From assembly GCF_007991455.1 (NCBI RefSeq), contig NZ_BJYJ01000015.1, positions 1 through 64,000 on the forward strand: a stretch of DNA of 64,000 nucleotides, in the 5' to 3' direction. Every line of letters starts with the position of its first letter. Within the stretch, counting starts at the first letter, position 1. A program made the position numbers and the translations under genes. Positions 8,828 through 18,452 of the stretch are shown here, in pieces. The stretch is from Chryseobacterium hagamense. Its GTDB lineage: Bacteria; Bacteroidota; Bacteroidia; Flavobacteriales; Weeksellaceae. The notes below the pieces were generated by a model. The model ran no database searches and had not been told where the DNA came from. It worked only from the letters and a program-made list of their open reading frames with translations.

Positions 8828-9130
8828 ATGATTCAATTATTCAAAACCAAAACCGGAAGGCTGAGAATTGTCGCCATCCTTGAAGGCATTTCCCTGTTAG
8901 TCCTGGTTTTTATTGCAGTTCCATTGAAATACGGGTTTCACAATCCTTCCCTGGTGAAAATAATGGGCCCTGTGCATGGCTCTTTATTCCTGCTGTTTTT
9001 GTTCAGCACCCTGAGTACGGGCGTGGAACAGGGATGGAAATTTAAAGAAGTAACCTGGAAAGTACTGCTGGCCTGCATGATCCCGTTCGGGACCTTTTAT
9101 ATCGACCATAAAATCTTACGGCAACTATGA
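8828..9130 (+). CDS. DUF3817 membrane protein
   Basis: 100 residues. The pattern RLRIVAILEGISLLVLVFIAVPLKY, then GPVHGSLFLLFLF and PFGTFYIDHKI is characteristic of DUF3817 (YdzA-like) proteins: three membrane helices with a conserved glutamate in the first and a histidine in the second. The function of the family is not known to me. It overlaps the next gene by 4 bases (ATGA), so translation is probably coupled. Confidence 0.82.
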   Translation: MIQLFKTKTGRLRIVAILEGISLLVLVFIAVPLKYGFHNPSLVKIMGPVHGSLFLLFLFSTLSTGVEQGWKFKEVTWKVLLACMIPFGTFYIDHKILRQL

Positions 9131-9495
9131 AAAATCTACTGATATTCTTCGGGATTCTTCTTGCCGTGTACATCACCTACCGGATTTACCGGTACCAGAC
9201 CCTTGATGACGGACTGGACGGTCTGATCAGCAACGGAGCGGTGATCCTTGACGTCAGGACCGAAACCGAATACAAAACCGGCCATATTCCCGGTTCAGAA
9301 AATATTTCGCTGGGTACCCTCAGGGAAAGGTATAAAGAGCTTGACCCATCCAAAACCTACATCACCGTCTGTTCACACGGGCTGAGAAGCGTAAAGGCGG
9401 AACACCTTCTGAAGGAAAGAGGATTTACAAAGGTATATAACGGCGGTGCCTGGATCGACCTGCAAAACAGCCTTAGCCAGGATGAACCGCGCTAA
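9127..9495 (+). CDS. Membrane-anchored rhodanese-like protein
   Basis: 122 residues. An N-terminal helix (LLIFFGILLAVYITYRIY) is followed by a rhodanese domain: VILDVRTETEYKTGHIPGSENI, then the active-site loop VCSHGLRSVKAEHLL with Cys82 as the likely persulfide-carrying residue, and GGAWIDL. The loop fits a sulfurtransferase that handles sulfane sulfur. With two small membrane proteins under one TetR regulator, a role in sulfur or redox stress is plausible but not shown. Last gene of the operon. Confidence 0.85.
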   Translation: MKNLLIFFGILLAVYITYRIYRYQTLDDGLDGLISNGAVILDVRTETEYKTGHIPGSENISLGTLRERYKELDPSKTYITVCSHGLRSVKAEHLLKERGFTKVYNGGAWIDLQNSLSQDEPR

Positions 9496-10487
9496 AGATA
9501 AAATTCGGGATCCGCCCATATCCTAACATGAAGCTGACTGTATTTAACTTAAATTCAGATATTTAAATACTTACAAAATAAGACATCAAGACCTTTGATC
9601 GTATTTTTGATAAGAAAAACTTCAGGCATACAGCATTCCTCTTCCGGCCTGGTCATTTGATTTCCACATCAGGTTCACATTATATTTAAATTAAATCACG
9701 CAGATTTTGCAGATGATGCAGATTTTATGGTGAAAGGCCGGAGATATTACCATAAGAGATTTGTTCTAAAAAACAACAAACAGCATATTGCCGACATTCA
9801 TAAGTTCCATTAAACGGGCTCGCTCCAGCGGAGCAATATCTATATAGCTAAGTTCTAACCGTTATGACAGAACTCTGGAGGAGTTCTATCTTTTTCAGCC
9901 GATATTGAGATAGCACACCCACGGCGTGCCGGTGATTGTAAAGATCTTTTATGTTGCACAGATGATATTCCTATGGAATATGGATTTTAAGGGTCAATGG
10001 TAATAACCACTATCAACAGAGCCCGTCAAATTGTATATTTAAAGTGAATCAGACCGTATCCGGCTTATATTCAAATATTTTAGTTAATTTAAAAATAAAA
10101 TTAAGACTAATTCAGTCAGGATTTTGAATAGAACCAGCCTGACGGCGCGTAATGCAACCCGGCTTGAATTAAAATGATTCCTCATTTTAAAAGACTGCAA
10201 TTTCAGTTAGCAGCGTTGTGTCATCCTGAAGCTCCTGAAGGATTTTACTCCCGCCGGCATCCCTTATGAAATAGCCTCACAAACCTCTAAACAGAATGAA
10301 AAAATTCTATGATTATCACGACTCCTGATCTTATTTTACAAGAGAAACTTCCGATCTCCGGCATCCTTCTTCCGGCTTATTCATCTGATTTCCATATTGA
10401 ATTCATGCTGTCCTCATTGATGAAAATTAAAATACTAAAGTATTGGAAAGGGATTGATCTATCGGAATAAAAGCGGTTGATCTGATC
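9496..10487. other. Gene-free 1-kb region with decayed repeats
   Basis: No open frame of protein-like composition on either strand. There are degraded copies of the dispersed repeat families: AAACTTCAGGCAT...CTTCCGGCCTGG near 9610, ACGCAGATTTTGCAGATGATGCAGATT near 9697, and AAACTTCCGATCTCCGGCATCC near 10345. Around 9815-9950 are short palindromic scraps (GCTCCAGCGGAGC, CCGGCACGCCGTGGG-type), resembling REP-like elements. Confidence 0.6.
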
Positions 10488-11390
10488 TCAATCCGTCTCG
10501 CGGAACCGGACCGGCGTGAGCTGTACCTTTTTCTTAAAAAAATTGTTGAAGTGCGTCGCTTCCCGGAAGCCAAGCGAATAGGCAATTTCCGATACGTTCC
10601 AACCGGTATGCTTCAGCAAAATTTTCGCTTCCTGCAGCACTCGTTCGGCAATAATCCCGGAAGTTGTTTTTCCTGTAACTTCCTTTACCGCCCTGTTCAG
10701 ATGATTGACATGCACAGAAAGCTGGCCGGCAAATTCCGATGGGGACCGGAAGCTGATCCTTTGTCTGACGTCTTCCACCGGAAACTGGCGTTCCAGAAGT
10801 TCCAGAAAAAGATGGGTAATCCGTTGCGAAGCATTGGTCTTCTGCTTTTCAGCTTTTGAAGCCGGCTGCATTTTCAAGGTATAATGGAGCAACTCGAAGA
10901 CCAGGTTCCGGAGCAGGTCATACCGGTGTGCATAACCGGAAACCATTTCAGCCTGCATTTTCCTGAACACAGAAGTTACCTCTTCCAGCTGTTGATCGGT
11001 CAGCTCAAAAACCGGAATAACCTCCGGCTGGAAAACTTCATAGTCATTTAAGTTTCCGAAATGATGAAAAAATGCAGGAGTGAATACACAGAAAATCCCG
11101 GATTTATAATCGTCGATCCACTCGAATTTATAAGGGATCTGGGGATTGGTAAAAAATAAGGCCTGCTTCCGGATCTCAATGACCTTATCGGCATAATGAA
11201 TGCGGTTTCTTCCGATAATCAGGGTGATCTTAAAATAATCTTTCCGGCTGTACACCACCGGCCGGTGGCTTTTACCGATGTATTCATCTACCGTAAACAC
11301 ATTGAAATGCCCGACCCCGTTCCGGATATTCTCCGGGACCCGGTTAAATTTCGACTGATAAAATTCTTCCAGCGACTGCATCTTTTCCAT
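10488..11390 (-). CDS. AraC family transcriptional regulator
   Basis: 300 residues. The N-terminal cupin-like sensor domain runs to about residue 190 (YFKITLIIGRNRIHYADKVIEIRKQALFFTNPQIPYKFEW). The C-terminal HTH_18 domain has both helix-turn-helix units (SEFAGQLSVHVNHLNRAVKEVTGKTT and NVSEIAYSLGFREATHFNNFFKK). An alternative start lies at Met4. It is 72 bases downstream of a dehydrogenase gene on the same strand, an arrangement repeated at 18453-20178, so it may regulate that gene. Confidence 0.9.
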   Translation of the reverse strand: MEKMQSLEEFYQSKFNRVPENIRNGVGHFNVFTVDEYIGKSHRPVVYSRKDYFKITLIIGRNRIHYADKVIEIRKQALFFTNPQIPYKFEWIDDYKSGIFCVFTPAFFHHFGNLNDYEVFQPEVIPVFELTDQQLEEVTSVFRKMQAEMVSGYAHRYDLLRNLVFELLHYTLKMQPASKAEKQKTNASQRITHLFLELLERQFPVEDVRQRISFRSPSEFAGQLSVHVNHLNRAVKEVTGKTTSGIIAERVLQEAKILLKHTGWNVSEIAYSLGFREATHFNNFFKKKVQLTPVRFRETD

Positions 11391-11462
11391 CGGCTAAATT
11401 TACAAAAATCAAATAAAAAAAGATGCTACCCAATTTACAGGCAACACCTTCTTTTTTACATT

Positions 11463-12302
11463 TTAATTAAAATCAGTAGAAAAGGAAACATCTCTATTAC
11501 TTTCCAATTCTGCTGAAAGCACCCTGATTTTTTCCGAAGCCCTGGAATAAGCATCGCTTCCGAGATACAGGCGTACCGGAGGATTCGGATCTTCTGCCAG
11601 ATCGATAAAAACCTGGGCCAGCTTCTCAGGATCGCCGAGCTGCGTTCCGTTCATTGCTGCATATTTTCCGTGCGAGGCCCGGATGGCCTGGTAATCGTTG
11701 ATTTTCTTTTCTGCAAAAACCAGGGAACTGTCTTCAAGGAACTCGGTACGGAAAGCCCCCGGAGCCACCACCGTTACTTTTATTCCCAGCTCCTTTACAT
11801 CTTCCGCCATCACTTCCGAAAGCCCGGTCACTGCATATTTGGTGGACGCATACATCGCCCAGCCGGTGGCAGGAGCAAATCCTGCAATAGAGGAAATGTT
11901 GATGATGCTTCCCGACTTCTGAGTTCTGAAATACGGCATCACGGCCTGCATGGTCCGGATTACGGCAAATACATTGATGTCGAAACTGTCTTGAATTTCC
12001 TGCGGGCTCAGTTCTTCCACCGCGCCACCGATTCCATACCCGGCGTTATTGACCAAAACATCAATTTTCCCGAAACGGGCAACCGTTTTGCTTACCGCGT
12101 TATTAATTGATTTTTCACTCGTTAAATCAACTTCCAAGGGCAGGAACACTTTTTCATCAAACGTTCCGGCTGCTTCCGTTAAGCTTTGAAGATTTCTGCT
12201 GGTTGCGGCTACCCGATATCCGTCAGTGATGAGTTTTTTCACCAGTGAAAGCCCCATTCCTTTGGATGCTCCTGTAATCAGCCATACTTTTTTTGTATCC
12301 AT
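11463..12302 (-). CDS. Short-chain dehydrogenase/reductase (SDR)
   Basis: 279 residues, classical SDR layout: the nucleotide-binding motif TGASKGMG at residues 10-17, NNAGYG, the catalytic serine in IINISSIAG and the catalytic YASTK. The 3' part (DYQAIRASHGKYAAMNGTQLGDPEKLAQVF) is typical of the oxidoreductases close to DltE/YusZ-like proteins. NADP or NAD dependent; the substrate cannot be read from sequence. Upstream partner of the AraC gene. Confidence 0.9.
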   Translation of the reverse strand: MDTKKVWLITGASKGMGLSLVKKLITDGYRVAATSRNLQSLTEAAGTFDEKVFLPLEVDLTSEKSINNAVSKTVARFGKIDVLVNNAGYGIGGAVEELSPQEIQDSFDINVFAVIRTMQAVMPYFRTQKSGSIINISSIAGFAPATGWAMYASTKYAVTGLSEVMAEDVKELGIKVTVVAPGAFRTEFLEDSSLVFAEKKINDYQAIRASHGKYAAMNGTQLGDPEKLAQVFIDLAEDPNPPVRLYLGSDAYSRASEKIRVLSAELESNRDVSFSTDFN

Positions 12303-12482
12303 ATTTTAAATATTTTAATGATACGAAATTAGCACGGTCTGCCGCAGGTCCTCTAACGAAATCGAAACAATAGCTTACAAAAAACAAACATTTTTCGATC
12401 CGCCAGCTTTAAACTTCCGGCATCCGGGTTCCTCTCTCGAGCCTGTTAACGGATTTATCTTTCGGGTTCATGTTAAGCTGTT

Positions 12483-13613
12483 TTAACGGAAAATCTTCTG
12501 TGCAAACTCATGAAGACACCTTCTCCAGGTAAGCCATTCGTGATAGGTTCCCGGTGATTCGTAAGAGATATACGGGTAATGGTTTTCGTTAAGATAATTG
12601 GTCAGGGTCTTGTTGAAATCCTGGAACCGCCCGCTTTCTTTGGACCCGATGCCGGTGAATACAAACGGTTTCCGTTCTGTTTTCAGCAGATTACCCACCG
12701 GAAGCTCTTTGAACGGCTGCGCTGACGTACCTTCGTAGATCACAGGGCTGAACACGCCGATGGCTGAAAACAATTCCGGGTGACGACTGCCGATGAGCAG
12801 AGCCTGGTAACTGCCTCTCGAAAGTCCGGCAACCGCCCTTTTGCCGGTAGTTTTATATTTCTTTTCAATGTAGGGAATCAGTTCCCGGACCAGGATCCGG
12901 TCTATATTCTGGGAAGAAAGCACGGTTCTCGGGTAATCGTCCGGCCTTTTTTCCTCTTCCGGGCTCAGGGCCACGCCGTAGTCCATGACCACGATCATTT
13001 CCGCTGCTTTTTTTTCCGCAAAAAGATTATCAAGAATAGCACCCAGATGTCCCTGTTTCCCCCAGCCGGTAATGTCTTCACCGGTTCCGTGATACAGGTA
13101 AAGCACCGGGAATTTTCCGGTTCCATAGTTTGGCGGAAGATAGACTTTAAAATTCCGCCGGCCCCGGATAACAGCTGAATACAGGCTGTCATTGACGATC
13201 CGTCCGTGTTTTACATTTTTTGTCAGAAAGAAATCTTCGCCGGAATTTATTTCAATCCCGCTGGTCGGCTGCCCATAGCCAAAGTAAAGCTCCGTATTGG
13301 GATCATTGGTCCGCTTCCCGTCTACGTTAAACCAATAGTAGTGAAACCCGGTTTCCAGCGGTGAAGTGGAAATAGTCCAGAAGCCTTCTTTGTCTTTAGT
13401 GGTGATGAATTCCATATTCTGCATCCCGTCTCCGCCCTCAAGGGTAACGGATTTTGCCTCCGGGAAATAGACTTTGAATTTTGACTTTCCGTCGACATCT
13501 GTTTTCGGAAATTCCTTTCCTATTTTTGCCGTGACCGACGTTTTAAAGTTTTGGGAGAAGATCAGGGATGAGCACAACATGAAAGCGGCTGACAGTCTGG
13601 TGAAATTTAGCAT
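12483..13613 (-). CDS. Secreted esterase of the esterase D/enterochelin esterase type
   Basis: 376 residues. A signal peptide (MLNFTRLSAAFMLCSSLIFSQ) is followed by an E-set/CBM48-like beta domain at about 35-110 (FKVYFPEAKSVTLEGGDGMQ, GFHYYWFNVDG) and an alpha/beta hydrolase domain. The nucleophile is Ser265 in AGLSRGSYQ, and His358 (YHEW) is the likely catalytic histidine. Proteins of this build act as feruloyl or acetyl-xylan esterases or on siderophore esters. The divergent neighbour is a TonB receptor, which would fit either role, but nothing decides. Confidence 0.87.
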   Translation of the reverse strand: MLNFTRLSAAFMLCSSLIFSQNFKTSVTAKIGKEFPKTDVDGKSKFKVYFPEAKSVTLEGGDGMQNMEFITTKDKEGFWTISTSPLETGFHYYWFNVDGKRTNDPNTELYFGYGQPTSGIEINSGEDFFLTKNVKHGRIVNDSLYSAVIRGRRNFKVYLPPNYGTGKFPVLYLYHGTGEDITGWGKQGHLGAILDNLFAEKKAAEMIVVMDYGVALSPEEEKRPDDYPRTVLSSQNIDRILVRELIPYIEKKYKTTGKRAVAGLSRGSYQALLIGSRHPELFSAIGVFSPVIYEGTSAQPFKELPVGNLLKTERKPFVFTGIGSKESGRFQDFNKTLTNYLNENHYPYISYESPGTYHEWLTWRRCLHEFAQKIFR

Positions 13614-13874
13614 TGATAATGGGTTTGAAAGCTTAAATCATCTACAATTTAGGAATTCTTTTGCAGGTAAAAGGCAAATAAAACAGCCGAATCCGGTAAT
13701 CCCTTCATTATAAACGGTTTCCCTACCATTCTTCAGGTATCAATGTTTTTTGCGGCCCGGTTTATTTTTTAAACGCTGTTTTATTTCGTACCTTGTTTAA
13801 AAATAGACAGGATACCAACGTCACTTAAATAAAGGATCAACTGATGATTTCGGTATTTTTATTTAATTCAAATC

Positions 13875-16457
13875 ATGGCTAAACCTTTATCTTTCTTTCT
13901 GTGTTGCTCGGCCGTTTCGGCAACGATATTCGTGAATGCACAAAACAGGCCTGCAGGAGCAAAAATCAAAAGCAGTGACAGCCTGCAGATCCACTCCGTG
14001 GAAGAAGTGGTGGTTTCCGCTTCCAGAACCTCCGAAAGCATTCTTAAAACACCGGTCACCGTAGAGTCGCTGAATGCGGCCTATCTGCGGAATACCGCCG
14101 CCCCTTCGTTTTTCGACGGGCTGGAAAACGTGAAAGGCATACAGATGCTGACACCGAGCTTAGGCTTTAAAATCATCAATACCCGCGGCTTTGCCAATAC
14201 CACCAATGTGAGATTCAGCCAGCTGGTAGACGGTTTCGACAATCAGGCGCCCCATATCGGTGCCCCGATCGGCAATGCTTTGGGCCCGAACGATCTCGAC
14301 ATCGAACGCGTGGAAATCATTCCCGGTACCTCTTCGGCCCTTTATGGTTTGAATGCCGTCAACGGACTGGCTAATTTCATCACGAAAGATCCGTTTAAGA
14401 AGCCCGGGATCTCATTCCAGCAGAAAACCGGGGTCAATCATCTAGGAGAATCCGGAAGTAAAGCGACCCTGTTTACGGAATACAGCTTCCGGGTGGCTGA
14501 AAAGCTGTCCGACCGGCTCGCTTTTAAACTGAACGGCAGTTTTACCAAAGGAACCGACTGGAAAGCGGACAACCGGGAGGACCTGAACCCGGACGCCAAC
14601 CTGGCCCTGGGCATTGCCGGCGGCATCAGCAATCCTGCCTATGATCCCGTGAACGGATACGGCAACGAATCGTCCAACCGCCGCACCCTGACCCTTAACG
14701 GCAAACGCTATGTGGTGGCACGGACCGGATACAGTGAACAGGACGTTACCGATTACGACATCCTGAATCTTAAAGCGGACCTCGGATTATCTTATCGGTT
14801 CAATCCGGAAACATCGATTACTTACACCTACCGTTTTGCCGATCTCGATAATGTATACCAGCGGGCCAACCGTTTTGCCCTGAAAGATTACCTTCTGCAG
14901 CAGCATGCGGTAGAGGTTAAAAGTACTTTTTTCCTGTTCAGAGCTTTTGTAACCAGTGAAAACACCGGCAAATCCTATAACCTGAGATCGGCGGCCGAAA
15001 ACCTCGACCGCAGATTCAAAACGGATGATCAGTGGTATGCCGATTACACTACAGCTTTTAATAATGCCTTCGCTGCTTCAGGATCCGATGTAATCAATGC
15101 CCTGAATCAGGCACGTGCCATGGCCGATATGGGAAGACTGCAGCCCGGAACGGCTGCGTTTGACCATGCGCTGAAAGAGCTTGCCGATATCAACAACTGG
15201 GATCGTGGGGCAGCCTTGCGGGTCAGGGACAAACTGGTTCATGCAGAGGTTCAATCTGACCTTTCCAAATTACTGGGAAGCCGATTTAAAGAAAAGACAG
15301 GTCTGGACCTGCTTGCCGGAATGGATTACCAGTCCTACATCATCCGGCCGGACGGTAATTATTTCGTTAACCCGGCCGCCGGTAAAACGGGTGATCCGTT
15401 CAGCTACGGCAAAACGGGCGGCTTCCTTCAGGCGGGTAAGGATTTATTTAACGGATTTTTAAAAGTTTCCGCTACGATCAGGATCGATAAGAACGATTAT
15501 TTTGAGGTAAAGTACAATCCCCGTTTAACGGCTGTTCTCACACCATTTAACAATCAGAGCCTGCGGATGTCTTTCCAGAGCGGTTCGCGGTTTCCCAGTA
15601 TTTTTGAGGCTTTTTCCAACGTCAACAGCGGCGGCGTCAAAAGAATCGGCGGCCTGAAGATCATGTCCGACGGCATCTTTGAAAATGCATACCTGCGAAG
15701 TTCCATCGACCGTTTCCAGGCGGCCGTCACGGCGGACTTCAATAACGGGATGACGGTAGCGGAAGCCGTAGAGAAAGAAAAAGGGCTGCTGGTAAAAAAT
15801 TATTATACTTATCTGAAACCGGAACACCTTACCTCCTTTGAAGCGGGCTACAAAGCATTTTTCTTAAAAAAAAGCCTGCAGCTGGATGCCGATTTCTATT
15901 TTAACCGGTACAATGATTTTATCGCCCAGGTTGAAATGAATGTTCCCAATACAACCGTACAGGAGCAGATTCCGACCTTTTTAAACAACAGGAGCCAGCA
16001 GAGCCGGTACCGGATGTATACGAATTCCCGCAGCGTGGTTTACAATTACGGAGGAAGCATCGGAACCAACTATTTTCTGGGCCGGCATTACCAGATATCG
16101 GGCAATATATCGTATGCCAAGTTAAGCCGCACCGATAACAATGACGGTTTCGAGGACGGCTTCAATACCCCGGAATGGATCGCGAACCTTTCCTTTGGCG
16201 GAACAGATATTTTTGACCATCTGGGATTTAATTTGACTTACAGAAGACAGAGCGGTTTTTACTGGCGTTCATTTTTAGTCAACGGAGAAGTTGCCGCCTA
16301 CGGAACTGTCGATGCCCAGGTGAATTATGACTTTTTCAAAGAAAAGCTGAAGGTGAAGATCGGTGCCACCAATCTGCTGAACAGGCCGTATTATTCTTTT
16401 TTGGGAGGGCCAGGCATCGGAGGCCTTTATTATACGACGCTTACGTATAGCCTTTAA
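13875..16457 (+). CDS. TonB-dependent outer-membrane receptor
   Basis: 860 residues. Signal peptide ending at VNAQN; the plug domain begins EEVVVSASRTSESILKTPVTVESLNA and continues through NTRGFAN, DGFDNQAPHIGAPIGN and VEIIPGTSSALYGLNAVNGLANFITK. The barrel follows and ends with the hydrophobic, aromatic-rich strand YYTTLTYSL. No CarboxypepD-like N-terminal extension (SusC type) is seen, so it is a simple receptor for a siderophore, cofactor or small molecule rather than a SusC protein. No SusD partner is next to it. Confidence 0.92.
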   Translation: MAKPLSFFLCCSAVSATIFVNAQNRPAGAKIKSSDSLQIHSVEEVVVSASRTSESILKTPVTVESLNAAYLRNTAAPSFFDGLENVKGIQMLTPSLGFKIINTRGFANTTNVRFSQLVDGFDNQAPHIGAPIGNALGPNDLDIERVEIIPGTSSALYGLNAVNGLANFITKDPFKKPGISFQQKTGVNHLGESGSKATLFTEYSFRVAEKLSDRLAFKLNGSFTKGTDWKADNREDLNPDANLALGIAGGISNPAYDPVNGYGNESSNRRTLTLNGKRYVVARTGYSEQDVTDYDILNLKADLGLSYRFNPETSITYTYRFADLDNVYQRANRFALKDYLLQQHAVEVKSTFFLFRAFVTSENTGKSYNLRSAAENLDRRFKTDDQWYADYTTAFNNAFAASGSDVINALNQARAMADMGRLQPGTAAFDHALKELADINNWDRGAALRVRDKLVHAEVQSDLSKLLGSRFKEKTGLDLLAGMDYQSYIIRPDGNYFVNPAAGKTGDPFSYGKTGGFLQAGKDLFNGFLKVSATIRIDKNDYFEVKYNPRLTAVLTPFNNQSLRMSFQSGSRFPSIFEAFSNVNSGGVKRIGGLKIMSDGIFENAYLRSSIDRFQAAVTADFNNGMTVAEAVEKEKGLLVKNYYTYLKPEHLTSFEAGYKAFFLKKSLQLDADFYFNRYNDFIAQVEMNVPNTTVQEQIPTFLNNRSQQSRYRMYTNSRSVVYNYGGSIGTNYFLGRHYQISGNISYAKLSRTDNNDGFEDGFNTPEWIANLSFGGTDIFDHLGFNLTYRRQSGFYWRSFLVNGEVAAYGTVDAQVNYDFFKEKLKVKIGATNLLNRPYYSFLGGPGIGGLYYTTLTYSL

Positions 16458-16971
16458 ATTAACCTGAACCGATGGATTTAAGTTATTTTTAGCAATGTAA
16501 ATCCGACAGAATGTATTTGCTTAAGAAAATAACTTAGTACATTGCCAAGAGTGAATGATGGATGGATAAGTTCAACGCTAAGCAGGCGTGCTTATTAAAC
16601 GCATTTGTCATTGAGATAAGCCTGCGGGACTACTGATGTTCTGTTCATTTCTGTAAAGAGGTTTGTTCTTTCATGGCTCGCTGCTGTCGTCTGCCTTTAT
16701 TAAGCCCCGGGCAAAATCCGGGACTGTGATTGTAAGGCCCCACCGGGGCAAATGCTTTTGTTATTCTTTTAATATAGATCAAATCTTTCTCCGGGTTCAC
16801 TTTATTTTAATATAAACCAGATGATATATTTTAATTATGAATTAAGAAAATAATTGAATACTTACTATTGCCGGTTGTAATAACAACAAAAAAACTTCCC
16901 GCATCCATCTTTATCTCCCATCTCCCCTCTTCCAGCCTTCTAGTCCGAATCCAGTGTAAGTTCTCATCAAT
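16458..16971. other. Gene-free region between convergent genes
   Basis: 514 bases. Small inverted repeats CCCGG/CCGGG near 16706 and GCCCC/GGGGC at 16737-16749, then a minus-orientation copy of the dispersed purine-rich repeat at about 16892-16940. No gene-like frame seen. Confidence 0.55.
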
Positions 16972-18090
16972 TTAATTTCTCCCTCCGGATTTGCTCGGAT
17001 AAAATAATTTCCCGTCTTTATTCAGGATCACCGGCGCGGAAGTCACTGTTGAATTCACCGGGTATTTCCAGATTTCGGTGCCATCCTTTTCGGAGAACGC
17101 ATAAATAAAATTCGATCCGCCGCCGCCGATATACACTTTAGCGTCTGCCGCCACGGGTTCCGCGCTGTTGGAATAGATGGTTTTCTGCCATTTTACCGTT
17201 CCGGACTGTTTATCGCTGGCAACGATATTTCCTGAACTGGAACTGAAATAAACGGAGTTTTCATTAACAAAAGGGCTGCTTGAATAATTCCCCGGATGAG
17301 AGGATTGCCAGACCAAATTTCCCGCTGACGCTTCCATTTTATACAGGCTGTACTTATCGGAAACATATAAATAGCCATCCAGGATCGTAGGAGACGAAAA
17401 TTCCAGGGAGCTTCCCAACAGCTTTTTCCAGATCAGCGCACCGGTATCCTTTCGGATATTGTAGACATAACCGTTCCGGTTCCCGATATACAGATTATCC
17501 TGCACAATAGCAGGCGATGAAGAATTAAAAATATCACCGACGTAATATTTCCATTGCAAGGTTCCCGTGCTTTGTGCCAGGGCATAGAGATAGCCGTCAT
17601 CACTGCCGAAATATACGTTTTCCCCTGAAACAATGGGACTCGAACTAACGTTAAATCCGGTAGCGTATTTCCATTTCAGTTCCCCGGTGGCTGCGTTCAG
17701 CGCATAAAAACTGTCATCATCACTGCCCACAAAAACCGTAGTGCCGGAAACGAAAACGCTGGATTCGATGGGTCCATTGGTTTTAAATTTCCATAACTGG
17801 TTTCCGTATTCCGCATTCAGTGCGTATATATACGAATCCGTACACCCCACATACAGCACGTTGTCCTGATAAAAAGCAGTACTGTACTGAAACGTTCCGC
17901 TGTCTACGAGAAAAGACCACTTCAGCTGACCGCTCTGGGAATCGAGCGCATAATATTTATTCATGCCACCGATGAATATCCTGTTTTTCGGACCGTTGAA
18001 TACCGGAGTTTCATCCATGCTATCATCAGAAGAAGAACAGCCTGCTAATGCAGTGACCAGCATCAGGCCGGATAAGAATTTAAATTTCAT
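16972..18090 (-). CDS. PQQ-like beta-propeller lipoprotein
   Basis: I chose the ATG at 18090, which gives a lipoprotein signal MKFKFLSGLMLVTALAGC with the lipidated Cys18; the longer frame upstream adds 19 residues that would spoil the signal. About seven blades with the PQQ-propeller pattern: VYALNAEYGNQLWKF, YALNAATGELKWKY, YALAQSTGTLQWKY, VYNIRKDTGALIWKK, ASDKQSGTVKWQK, AFSEKDGTEIWKY. Resembles BamB-like or extracellular propeller proteins in fold; no dehydrogenase catalytic domain. Likely outer-membrane lipoprotein; ligand unknown. Confidence 0.88.
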   Translation of the reverse strand: MKFKFLSGLMLVTALAGCSSSDDSMDETPVFNGPKNRIFIGGMNKYYALDSQSGQLKWSFLVDSGTFQYSTAFYQDNVLYVGCTDSYIYALNAEYGNQLWKFKTNGPIESSVFVSGTTVFVGSDDDSFYALNAATGELKWKYATGFNVSSSPIVSGENVYFGSDDGYLYALAQSTGTLQWKYYVGDIFNSSSPAIVQDNLYIGNRNGYVYNIRKDTGALIWKKLLGSSLEFSSPTILDGYLYVSDKYSLYKMEASAGNLVWQSSHPGNYSSSPFVNENSVYFSSSSGNIVASDKQSGTVKWQKTIYSNSAEPVAADAKVYIGGGGSNFIYAFSEKDGTEIWKYPVNSTVTSAPVILNKDGKLFYPSKSGGRN

Positions 18091-18330
18091 CGTTATTAAA
18101 TTTGGCTGCAAACATACAAAATTATTGCGGCTGTCCGTAATGATCATTCAGCATTTTTCCCGGATGTATATTTGATAATTTTTCAAGAACCGGCCATCTG
18201 ACCATTCTTCCTTAGCCAAGGTGAATTCGACCGTATTGAAATGTTTAAATGAATTCAAAATAAAATTCTCTTCGATAGAATAATAAAAGATTCACTTTGA
18301 ATATCAGCACTCCTATTCTTATTTTAACAA

Positions 18331-18417
18331 AAGAAACTTCCGGCATCCCTCTTCCCTCTTCCCTCTTCCCTCTTCCCTCTTCCCTCTTCCCTCTTCCCTC
18401 TTCCCTCTTCCAGCCTT
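18331..18417 (-). repeat. Dispersed purine-rich repeat with nine tandem CCCTCTT units
   Basis: A copy of the intergenic repeat family (AAACTTCCGGCATCC at one end, TTCCAGCCTTCTA at the other) whose middle has expanded to nine exact copies of the heptamer CCCTCTT at 18347-18409. The other copies in the window have one or two units. Confidence 0.85.
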
Positions 18418-18452
18418 CTACACCTCCCGATTCCGGATAAACCGCACACCAT

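Noticed and set aside
18347..18409. Possible CRISPR array
   Set aside because: The units are seven bases long, contiguous and without spacers, and no cas gene is near; it is a simple tandem repeat.
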